A DNA stretch of 64,000 nt from Litomosoides sigmodontis (Eukaryota > Nematoda > Chromadorea > Rhabditida > Onchocercidae): positions 4,088,001 through 4,152,000 of the forward strand of contig OY718805.1 of NCBI GenBank assembly GCA_963070105.1, read 5' to 3'. Shown in pieces: positions 38,164 through 49,116 of this stretch. Below the pieces are notes generated by a model, which saw only the letters and a list, made by a program, of their open reading frames with translations, was not told the DNA's origin and searched no databases. Numbering within the stretch: position 1 is the stretch's first letter; each line of letters starts with the position of its first letter. Both the position numbers and the translations under genes were made by a program.

Positions 38164-38930
38164 CTAAATGAGGAAAAATAGGCTTATTTCTCGAGTGTCT
38201 AAAATCAGCCTTATTAACGTTGACAACTGGTCCTGTTGCTGTGTGATAAGACCTACGACTAAAATAAAATTTGAAACTTCAAGAACACACCCAATTCTCC
38301 TCTTTTCCCCTCTCTGTATCAATTGCAGCAACTGAAATTCTAGCGATGACACTAAATTGTAATCAGGCTTCTTCACGCAGTCTTCTAGGACCATTGAATA
38401 CCTTTCAATTTTAGACAAAAGATTGGCTAAGTGGCCATCGATCACTACTCCGATTACTCGATTAGTCTACCATCACAACTCTATTATCCTCACTCTCAAC
38501 CACTGATCCGCTGAAGAGACGGACTTATTCAGAGATCCTCTAAGTTCTTAAAAGCACAGTTCTCCTCAGCTTCAGAGTTCCTGCGTTTTCCTAGTTACGT
38601 AGCATTTTCATTGCTGTCCGTGTAAGGCTACAATTGATGCGGTGGGTCTCGTTAGGATATCATCCATACTATAACTATCTATTTTGGTGGTAAGGGCTTC
38701 AGCCTTGATATTTTGCCATTGTCGAGGTTTGTCCGGGGTGTTCGTTGTGTCTCCGGGAGATATCTGTTGCTGAGGTAAGATTTTCACGGGCTATCCGAAG
38801 CATTAGCGCTACTTCAGTGCTATTTTGCAGCTAGGCGTAGTACTGTCACTTCTCATTTCCCTTTAACTTCAGTTTTTTGGTCCAAAGTGTAGGCTTTGTT
38901 GTCGTTAGTGTAGCAATTTTTGATCCTATC
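38164..38930 (-). pseudogene. Broken coding-like remnant, possible retroelement
   Basis: This GC-richer block holds two open stretches on the minus strand in different frames. At about 38610-38780 one reads TPDKPRQWQNIKAEALTTKI and continues with SMDDILTRPTASIVALHGQQ before a stop. At 38164-38445 the other reads HLANLLSKIERYSMVLEDCV and KPDYNLVSSLEFQLLQLIQR. Stops and frame changes separate them and no splice sites rescue the join. The composition resembles a decayed gag-like region of an LTR element, but that is a guess; no LTRs were found. Confidence 0.35.
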
Positions 38931-39221
38931 ACTGTTAAATTGTTGTAGGGAATTGATTTTCATTGATTGAAAGCGGATTTGGAGTCAGAAAATGCTCATC
39001 AACTACATTTAATTAGCTAATATTAATATCGGCATCATCTACAATAATGCGTAGATATATGCCAGTAATATCTACGAAACATATTTTCTTGCTTTCACAC
39101 ACTCTCAGCAGTAGTAGATCACTCTTATATATAGCTTGGATTAAAATTTTCGATCACTAAGTAGTTTTTGAGACAATTTTCAGACTATTATTTTCTCCTC
39201 AACATTAGTATACATTGGACA

Positions 39222-40742
39222 ATGTCTGTGAGTGATTTGATTGGTCTTTCACTCGATGAAATTATTGCGCGCAGTGGCCCGAAATTTCGCACTAACCGAC
39301 GTCCGGGCAGTATTAGACGTGAAGGTGGTGCGAGGGGTTTTCGCGGTGGGGTTCGTCGAATCCCTGTAGTTACCAATCGGGTAATCATTTTATAATTTTG
39401 TTTGTTGTATTTATTTTACAACTGACTTGTGTTGTTTTTATGCAATAAGCACTTCATGAAAATGATTTTTCTTGTTTTTCATAAGGAAAACTTTTGTGTT
39501 TTTAGCGTACAAAAGGAAATTTTCGTCTGAATAATCTCAAGCGTGACATCAACATGTGCATCGTGAACATTTCAAACCTCGGACCAATGGTTACCACTAC
39601 AGATCTGCAGGTAATTTGAAAAACGTTTAACTTAATTTACTTTTAGTAGAGACTACTGGTGTAATAAATTATTTGTGAAAAACTCTGCACGATGTTTTAG
39701 GAATTGTTTGCGCAGCATCCTTACGAGGATGTCGCCGTCCAATATGAACCAGATGGCAGCCCATCTGGTACTGCTGTTGTGATATTTAAGAGATTCGAAG
39801 ATGGAATGAAGTTGAAGAGGCAATTCACCGGAGTAAGACTAGATGGTTAGTGACAGTTTTAACTTTTTGTAAAACCATGATTGCTGTAGTTTTATTATAT
39901 ACTTTGTTACAAGTTAGTGTATTTTAAAATGGTGCAGTCGTAATTTAGCCGGTCTGTAAGGTGGTGACGAATATTTGGTACCGTCTTTTTGTAATTGGAT
40001 TCCTAAAAATGACATGACATGAACGTGATGGTTTTAGGTATGTTTATTGGTATCTAGCATGTCAGTCTATCAAGGATTTCCGCTGTTGTATAACCAATGA
40101 TATAATTAATATTGCTAAATCCTGATTCCTTTGGGCTGCTCTGCTGTTTAGCTGCTGAACAGTTCTATTTTTCTTAATTTACAACAACTTAGTCTTACAA
40201 CAGTAGTTGGGGATTCTGTACAGAAACCGTTTTTTTTTAAGTGTAATTCAATTAAAAGTGTTTGATTTTCCTTGTTTAATGCTTCAAACTATTCAGGGAA
40301 AGCAATGGATTTATTCGTATTAACGAAGAATGATTTTATGAAGGGCGCTTCGCAGGTAGTTTTTTCTCAAGTTGATGAGATGCAACATCTTTTATTAAAT
40401 TCTAGATCTGTTAAAGTTATCCTGTCAAATTCGAGAATTTTATGAGATATCAGAATTTTTCCACATATTTTTCACGCAATATTTGCTTTGGAATGGAAAA
40501 AGTGGTTTAATATAGGTTTATAGAGATGCTAATTTCAGGGTCGAGTAACAAAAAGAGGAGCGAAGGGTAGTGTTCGATTCGGTAATAATAATTTGGCAAT
40601 GAAAAGAAGGAGTGGTGGCTTTGGCCGACTGAGGAATGCATCTCGAAAACCACAAAAACCGCAAGTGACAAGTGAGGAACTGGATCGAGAATTGGATGCT
40701 TACATGCGCGGTTCCAAACATCCAAAAGTTTCGGCTCCGTAA
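39222..40742 (+). CDS. ALYREF: ALYREF/THO4 family mRNA export adaptor
   Basis: Five exons join in phase: 39222-39380, 39506-39610, 39701-39845, 40297-40355 and 40539-40742 (223 aa). Nuclear adaptor of the TREX complex that binds mRNA and loads NXF1. The N-terminus carries the UAP56-binding motif (LIGLSLDEIIA) and an Arg/Gly-rich stretch. The central RRM reads MCIVNISNLGPMVTTTDLQ, then TAVVIFKRFEDGMKL, and ends with MDLFVL. A basic RG-type linker follows. The second UAP56-binding motif at the C-terminus (TSEELDRELDAYM) is the family signature. The start used is the second ATG, 33 nt after a ttttcag acceptor; an in-frame ATG at 39168 lies before that acceptor. The RRM is somewhat divergent, with no RNP aromatic run evident. 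Confidence 0.95.
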
Positions 40743-41090
40743 ACGGGGGAAGTGTGTATGCAATGTTGATTTTCTTTGAATCTATTTGCTACAACTGGGC
40801 ATATTTTCCATATAAATTTAAAAGCGTCATACAAGAACGGTCACCATTTACATTAAATACTTAAGATCTCCGTATTTTATTTTATTATTGTATCGATCGG
40901 TTCAATTACCAAAGTTCTAAGAGTACATGACGTAATAGTAATAACTGTTTTTGAATCACATTACATTTCCGTATTTCGTTGTTGATTATTTAAATAGAGA
41001 GGAAAAAAACTCTGAAACTGTTACAGAAAATAATGATTTTTGGGTGGATTATTATGTATTGTTGATGCAACACTGATGATATTTCATTTA

Positions 41091-41096
41091 AATAAA
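41091..41096 (+). terminator. Polyadenylation signal AATAAA
   Basis: Hexamer about 350 nt after the ALYREF stop, likely the 3' end of its transcript. Confidence 0.4.
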
Positions 41097-41977
41097 ATTC
41101 TGAGTTTTTGTGTGACTTCTAACTCTATCCGCCTGGAGGGTTCCTGGAGTTTGCAATTGATTCAGCTTTTAAGGACTTTTTCGAAAGTTTGGATACTGTA
41201 TTGAGAATAATTCGCTCTAAGATACTTAAGTCTATAAACTAATTTTTCTTTAGAGTGATTCTATGATACCCTCAATTACGCTGTTGGCATTGTACAGAGT
41301 AATGAATAACTTTATGTGCAATATTTTAATAATAATCCATCCTCATTATGGAATTTAATCATGAAGCCGCAGTATCTTCAACTTTTCTGTAGGGGTTTTG
41401 CTGTTCCTTTGCAAACACATGGATGCTGTTTTCGTTTACTGGTAATAAAACATATATACGTGTGTTTTTCATATGTTTCCTCAACTGTTTTTAGTTAGCG
41501 CATTTATCGGTCACTATATATTTTTTTTCCACTAAGTTTTCTTGTCACACATTTACATTTTTATATCTGTACGCTTCGCTGGTCTTACAAGCAGCAATGG
41601 TGCGAGAGGCTCCAGTTAGTGAAAAATGTGGCAAGTGAAACAGATTGATTTTCATGTTCGTTCATTTTGTTAACACCAATTTCAAGTTGGGAAGAATTTG
41701 CTGCTGTTAACTTCGCTGAGCAAGTTAAATGATTCTCTGGACGTCGACATTAGTGTGTCTGTCAATCAAGATTCGGAGATTCATTAGGAAAGATCAATCT
41801 GAATATCAAACGGTGGGAGTAATTAGGGAAAGGTCGAGCACTGAACCATTGATCATGTAGTTCGTAATTTGCGATCTTTCATGACAGACTGCAATTATCG
41901 AAAAGACTGTGAAACAAATAGAACGAAATTTGTGACGTTAATGAAGATTTCGAAAAAAGAATTTCAAATCCTACCGA

Positions 41978-42806
41978 TCACGCTGACTTCCATATTTTAC
42001 CAAGTCCAGCGCCAGCGGTAAAGAGAAATCCAATCATCAAGGACATGAATATACACATTAGAACAATTGCTGCAATTGACCAGCCGTATCTACCTGTTTG
42101 GTCTAAAAATCGGAAGGTATTTTAGAGAGATGTGTAATCTTAAAAAATTTTGTTTTTTTCGAAAAGTTTTCCTCATTCACAGCAAATCTGTGATATCATT
42201 TCATCTACCTCACTGGTCCAGTGAGTAATATTCCTATGAGTTATTCTTAGCTTATGCTGAATCGTATTGATGTTGCTGATTGACATCTACAAATAATTTT
42301 AAATTAAAATCTATTCACCTGTATGGGTCTCTTTATTATTTTCCTTTTTTTGGACTGTTTGTTCAACTGCAAATGAAATTACATAGAAAACAGCACCATT
42401 AAACGTGGAAAAAAATACTCTTTAGTCAAACAGTTTGTTAATTAAAATGCTAGGAAAATTTATTTTCAGTGTGAATTTAATTGGAAGAAGTTCAAACTAG
42501 ATCATGAAAGTTATCTTTATATTAATTCCGTAGAAATCGCAATTTTAACAAACGTTGCAAATTGATGGAAGTATGAAGGATAGATTGGGTATGATCTTTT
42601 AAATTATTTTAAAATCGCATAAAAATTTAGTAAATTTTACAAGATTATATTAGATAGCACATATGTACTATATTATAAGAGCTCAAATTTCTTCACATCG
42701 TATATTAATCAATTAAATTCGCACGATTAGTCTCCAATTTTTTTTCTTCATGAGGTAGCGCAGTATCTTCCGCTGCTGGACCGATTGCCTCATACGAACC
42801 ACTCAT
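41978..42806 (-). CDS. Small single-pass membrane protein, 84 aa
   Basis: Three exons join in phase: 42725-42806, 42319-42366 and 41978-42102. The start lies 3 nt after a gtgcag acceptor. The first 48 residues are hydrophilic and acidic to neutral (MSGSYEAIGPAAEDTALP..., KKENNKETHTDQ). They are followed by one membrane helix (GWSIAAIVLMCIFMSLMIGF) and a short tail ending GKIWKSA. There is no cleavable signal, so it is a signal-anchor or tail-anchor-like protein. Function and family are unknown. The first donor (C|gtgcga) is weak but is the only one that keeps frame. Confidence 0.65.
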
Positions 42807-45404
42807 CTTCTGCACTGTCTTACTTTAATTTAAACTAAGAAATTGCTAAAAGCATAGAATGTGAAGATGAATTCAGGTCATTCTGAATTATCAAACAAGC
42901 ATTGTCGAAGAAAAATTGTTTGAATAACTAATTCAAATTTGAGAAGACCTTAAAAAAATGAAAATAGTAAAAATCACATGGAAAGAATTAGCTTTCAAAT
43001 TCACGCTTAAATTTAAAAGTTTAATGGTAAATGTTAGCTTTGGCGGAACTGAAGTGATACAAAGAGAAAAATATGTTCCGCATAAGAATTTATCCATTTT
43101 ATACTCTTTCCTACACTCTTTATTTAGTGAATTTAAAATGATTTTCAATGTAATTTTTATGCAAAAAATGACTTTTGTCAGGTAATTTGAACTAAAAAGC
43201 AAAAAATAATTGTTTTTTTCATGCTTTTATATTGTGAACAAAAAAGGAAAGTTAAAATACATTACTAATCAATAGCGAAAAATGTATGCAAATGTTTATT
43301 TCAGCTATTTAAACATTTTTTTTTAATCAGTTTGAGTAGAAATTTATCTGGTAATAAGCACACTCCTGCGTTTATCAATTTATCTTATCACTTAGACTGG
43401 TCTGAGTTGATCTCAACCTGATTGAATTTTACGGAAAAATTTTACTCGCTTGATTGCTATTGCTATATTATAGTTTGAAAATAGTAAGAGTTTAATTGGA
43501 AAGGATTACTTCAGCAAATCAGTGGTGCAGAGAGTTGAAACAAAGCTACGGATCGATCGAAGATGATAGACGACGGAGAAGTTGAAAAACGAAATAGTGC
43601 TGATCCATCGATCACTGTGGTTGGACATCAAATTGGTTTTCGCATAACAACTGAGAGAGAACTGAAATGAGCGTTTGTCGGATGATTCGCTACCACTGCC
43701 GTTGTTGTTGTTGTTGTCGTTGTTCAATTGCAAATCAGCGGTTTCGTCGGTTTTAAATGAAATTTAGATTGCTGAAAAACAACGAAAGGTGCTACTGTAT
43801 TACTCCATAAGGAGCATCGCTCATCCTTACACATTCACCAACATTCTTTATAATTACTCTCGCAATATTACAGTCGAACTTTCAACAGTGAAAAATATGC
43901 ATCAATGAAAATAGCATCTTGAAACTCTCATTTTCAATTGCTCAAGAAACCGGATTTAAAGGTCCTGTCGAGAAAAAGCATGAAGTGGTGAAAGTTGTAA
44001 AGTGACCGCCTTTCTCCTTACATGCTAACGCTATCGTTGTCCATGCTAACTAATTCATAGTAACACAAATTTAAATTTTCATCGATAGCAAATCAATCAG
44101 GTATATCATGTTCTAATAGCAAAATGATTTGATTTTGCAGCTAATTAAAGCCATTTTGTCTAAATGGTTGGAAGGCAGAAAATTATCGTAAAAAAATGAA
44201 ATGGAATGAAATAAAGTTGGCGCAGAAACGGACGATGATTTAAATCGTCGTAAAAAAAATTCAAATTTGGGTGGGTTTTCATTGAAAAGTTTGAAAGTTT
44301 TGTTCTCTTTGTGAAGACAGTAATAAAGTCGGCCAATCATATTTGTTTATTGATTATTTATTTGCTTAAAGCTCAAATTTCAATTCGTCTCTGTCTCTTC
44401 GGTGCGCAAGGAGATCAAGAGCAGAGGGCAAATGTCTTTTGACTTTTTAACTAACAGTGCAATGAGCTTGTTGCACAAATTTGCAACTTTGCCAGCTACT
44501 TGATGAAATTTTCTGCAACATTTAAAATCATCGGCATCGCCATCATAACTGCTTATTTGCGCCGCTGTCGATAATTGTTGTTTTAAAATTGCAAAACAAT
44601 AGATTATGCATAAATGGATTGTTACGAGCAGCTCATCGGAATATTTTAAATAGCCAGTGCTTGGTAATTTTTGAAAACGTTACATTTGATCTTTTTGCAC
44701 TTCAAAAAAAAAATTGAAAATTTCTAATCGAAGCAAACAGTTGGACCATTGGATGTAATAATTTTTCAAAGTGTGTTCTTATGCAATATGCTTTTACATG
44801 TTGCAGTAGAAAAAAAATTGCTGTTTTGTTAAAGTTTTGCAGAAATGAATCAGTTTTTTTCTCGTAGTGAAGCAAAATACTTTCTACGAATTTAGCTCGA
44901 TTTTCATCAAAGTTTAAAAAAAGAGATTGCATGTCCACGGATCTCGCTTCACACGCGAACTTTTATTTATCATTTATTATTATTATTATTATTGTTATTA
45001 TTGCTATTATTATTAAATATTATTAGTTGTTATAAATTATTATTAATTACTGATAATCGAGCAGTTGCGCATTTTCAATCAATGAAAGTTATCTTACATT
45101 TTACTAATTCTAGCACACAAAAGCAACAACAAATAAGAATGAATTTGATTAAAAAATTCCGAAAATTTCCGGAGATACTTATCACAACAATGAAAAATGA
45201 CTAATGCCTTCCTGAAGATAAAGAATAAATTATGCAAATGTAAATATATGTACAAATGTGGACATGGTTTTGAATTACTCTAAAAATAACGGAGGAAGAA
45301 AAAAAAATATTTTGCAAGGTAAAGTTAGGGCCTGAATTTGGTTGCGGTAGGAGATTTCAACGAAGCATATATCTAGTGCGGCACATAGCTTAGAAGTTTT
45401 TCGT
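42807..45404. other. Intergenic stretch
   Basis: About 2.6 kb with many A/T runs and an ATT-rich run at 44972-45014. Short minus ORFs at 43506-43733 and 44113-44340 have no splice or homology support. The EF-hand gene's 3' end lies just right of it. Confidence 0.5.
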
Positions 45405-47553
45405 TTAAATTTTGACTGGAGGTTTTGATTTCTGGACCGAAAATTTTTCCTTGACGACTTTATCTGGCACTACTGGTTGCTCATCATCTAATGGATCCAT
45501 TTCCTCAAATGGCACACCATCATCGAATTTCACATACTCTGAAACTTTGGATAATCCAGTCAGTCAGGCTCTACTCTCTTCAGCATCAAAGCGCATGCAT
45601 AAAGTTGCAGTGGAAAATTTTTAGACTCACATCTATAACCGGCTTTGATCTTTGCCGGTAATTCGATATCAGTTGGTTTTGAAAGTTTAAGATTTTTTTC
45701 TTATCGAAAAAAGCTAGTAGCTTCTTTCACATTCATACTCATTACCTATTTGTTCTGTAAAGAATACTTATCCTATCTGATCGAATATTAGACTGCTGTA
45801 TGGTTTTCCCACATTTATGAAAAAAAGGGTAAGAAAAAGTAAGATCGATTCAAAGAAGAATTCAAACAAATTATATTACTGAACGTTTTTTGATAGGAAA
45901 TTTGTTGAATTCTTTTTAAACACCAGTTCCTTCCACAATTTCTTGAAAAAGGATGTGTGAGGTAAAACAGATAACGAACAAAGAAACCGGTACTGTTCAC
46001 CAATTAAATTACAAAAAAATACCTGTAATTTATTGCTTACAAAACATTAATTTAAAAACAAACCGTTGGAAAATGTATTTCTGTAATTTTGAACCATATT
46101 TCAGTTTTTTTAGATGTAACTATCATGAAATTTTCTCGAAATATTTTTCCATCAAATTTATAATGCAGCCGTTCAATTTACACAAATAGTTTCACTACAG
46201 AATTTTTTCTTTTAATTCATTTTGAATTGAGCTCATTGGGAGAAAAATAAACGCATGCGTTTACTTATGAAGTGGGAAGAAGCTCAGGGGTTTCTAATGC
46301 ATAAAATTAAAATTTACACTTTCAATTTGCGCTAACGTCATCCGATTCAAAAAAAAAAAAAACGAAGACTAACCTAATAATTCAAGTCCACGATCGTGAT
46401 TTCGATCAAATGAGTCAAATATCGACTGGAAATTGGAACGAGGTTTTAGAGCATACCGTTGAGCCAATATTTTCCTCACCTCATTGATATTCAGCTTCAA
46501 GTCGAAGTCCTCATCGAATTCCTACAACTCTTATTTTAAACTGATAAATTATTTATTTATTGATGGGATCACAGTAGTCAAGAAAATGATGAAATTTAAA
46601 TGAATTAAGAGCTATTTCAGTACTTGATAAAGCTGGCCAAAGTATCGCGCAAGTCGTTCATCGGTATTTTCCTGCTGTTTTGCATCTTTTTCAGCATAGT
46701 GTTCGCCTGGTGGAACATTTCCATCATCTGTTAATTATTAAATTGAAATAATTAAAAATGAGATAAGGTATGCTTGCGTGTAGTTGACATTAACCTATGT
46801 GATATTATCGCTACGAGAGACATGTCTTGATCAGTGACACAGTGAAATTTTGTCAATCTCTAGCTCTTTTGCATTTTTGAAATTTAAACTTTTAACTTTT
46901 ACTTTTAGACTTTTAAACTTTTAGTGAAAAATTCTTCCAAAAATTTCATACACCAAAAATGTTGCAAATAGAGGATAAGTTTAATCTTATCAGATAGCTA
47001 AAGTAAACTTCTAGAAGATGTCAATGGGAGAGGCAAAAACTGACGATTTTTGTCAATTTGGCTGAATTCGTACTGCTTCATTCCGTCTTGGGGTAAGTCC
47101 AAGCGAAGGTATTCTTCAAACGATAATTTATTGTCGCTGTTTTGATCTAATCGTGCAAATTTTTCCGCTAAAGTCAAAAGTAACCGAGTGGAAGATAATT
47201 TTAAAAAAATTATGAAAATTTTGGTTCACTGGTGAATGATAAATGTGAAAATTCAAAAGTTTCACTTTTAATTTTTATTAACTCAAAATGAAAGCTCGGA
47301 AATTGGCTTCCTCAATACACAGTGGAAGAATATCTGAAAGTTAAATATCATCGTTGCTTGCATTAGTAAAGATTATATGATTTCGGAGTGAAATCAAAAA
47401 TATGCTATTCAGTTGTTCCTGAATCAGTAGATACTGAAACCAACCAGCACTTTCATACGAGTATTCCGGATTGCTGCTTTCAGGAAGTCTTAGCGTCCTC
47501 GAACTGACCACGTAAAGAGAGCAGAGCAACAAGTGAAATGATAAGATAAGCAT
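45405..47553 (-). CDS. Secreted four-EF-hand calcium-binding protein
   Basis: Five exons join in phase: 47445-47553, 47045-47167, 46624-46727, 46374-46521 and 45405-45538 (205 aa). The ATG is about 10 nt after a gatttcag acceptor. Signal peptide [18 protein letters not shown]. Four Ca2+ loops are visible: [24 protein letters not shown] (created across the second intron), [12 protein letters not shown] and [12 protein letters not shown]. Loops 1 to 3 keep acidic residues at positions 1, 3 or 5, and all four end in Glu. A short tail ([15 protein letters not shown]...SKPPVKI) has no ER retention signal. It probably acts in the secretory pathway or extracellular matrix, like calumenin or reticulocalbin relatives but shorter. 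An optional in-frame exon ([15 protein letters not shown]) may exist at about 47286-47336. Confidence 0.82.
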
Positions 47554-47887
47554 CCTTTGCTGAAATCACTCTCCAAGTGTGAATGCCTCTGATTTGAATG
47601 TCAGAATGGCAGTTTACAGGTGCCTATTTATAATTCATCGCCCCATCCTTCACCTTCTCACTCTTACATTCAGGTTTTCCTACTCGCCATCCCCCGTGCT
47701 GCACTGCGTTCTGATAAATATCCTTGCGCAGTTGCGTGTGGGAACGAGCAGGAGGAGGACGGCGGAGTGAAGTGGCAAGAAGTGAATTTGACGAAAAAGA
47801 ATTAGAAAAAAAAAAACGAATATCTCGAGAAATTAACTGCGTTATTGATTTAACCTTTTCCATTTGTATCGATTGACTTTTCGAAAT

Positions 47888-47917
47888 TTGCACCGATCGA
47901 TCGATCGATCGGTGCAA
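47888..47917. repeat. Perfect 30-bp palindrome with GATC core
   Basis: Two 15-nt arms meet with no spacer: ttgcaccgatcgatc and its exact complement. The centre is a run of GATC units flanked by CACC/GGTG. It lies about 335 bp upstream of the EF-hand gene start. Confidence 0.95.
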
Positions 47918-49088
47918 CATGCGATATATGACAATTCATGCACATCACTACTTCCGGCTTACAAAATGACCGATTTGATAAGTTTACTTCTGCCAGCCAT
48001 GAATGGCTTCTCATCTCATCTCTTCTGCACAGTTTAAATCTCGACTTGATAAGAAATGTTTTAATAAAAACAAAATTTTGAAGTGTTGGAAAAGCGCTTG
48101 ATCAATTCACTTAAATTTCACACCAATTCATGTCAATTTTTCAGACATTTATGCCAAATGTTTGCTGGCTCTCAGTAATTTTCCAAAATTGAAACCTCTT
48201 TTGAGAAAAACAATCCATCCCGTAGCGAAATTGAAAAGTGCCAAATTTAGCTCGAATTTCTGTTTGAAATTCTTAAGATCAAAAGAAGAAAAGCCACAGA
48301 CTACATAGTTTTCATTTGCATTTTGAGCATCTCTTTTTCAATTTCTAAATTTTATTCATTGCGAAACATTTGTTTACCTTGAAAATTTCAAGTCATAACG
48401 CATCTTCTACTCCTCAACGAATGGTAGTACTTTTCAAGGCTGTTTATTCACATGCAAGCTTGGGAGTCGACTAACAATCTAAGATATTTTTAAATTTCTC
48501 CCTGCAATTGAACTCTTCACTTGAAACTCATTCCTAACGCCTTCCCCTTTTCACTGTTTATAATAAAGCCTATTTCTACCGCAAAAAAAAGTCTTTCATT
48601 TCTGCTCGTTTTTTTTTTTTTTGAAAAAACAATAACGAAATGAATGGATGAGCGATGGGAAGAGCTACTGCATTTTCCATTACCGAACGATCACGCATTT
48701 CATCCAACAAATCTTTCGCTTTACATTTGCGCATTGATCAAATGAGATCTTTGTAATCTAATGTTCGCTATATTTAGAATTTATGTTATTGAAATGTGAA
48801 AGTCGGCGAAGGGAGCGCTCTGTCACATTGCCACAAAGTGATAAATTTAATTAAATTTTTGCGCTACTCGAAACTTTCACATATTTTGCTGAACGTTTCA
48901 AAGTTCATCATGACTTGAAATTCGCTGGCAGTTTAGTGCTTTATTTTGCTTGAGAAGAAACTAATTTGCACGCAATTTTTCTATTTTCAAAATTTCCACG
49001 CATCCTTTATTACTTTAAAAGAAAGAAAAAAAAGAAGTGCACATCGGCGAGGGCTTCTAACAAATTATAGTGCGTAAATTTCAAGGAC

Positions 49089-49116
49089 AATAATTAATTA
49101 ATTAATTAATTAATTG
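49089..49116. repeat. (AATT)n microsatellite
   Basis: Seven tetranucleotide units, followed by a TTGA run to about 49140. Confidence 0.95.

Noticed and set aside
43506..43733. Asn-rich minus ORF
   Set aside because: It owes its openness to a GTT repeat. No acceptor or partner exon and no conserved motif.
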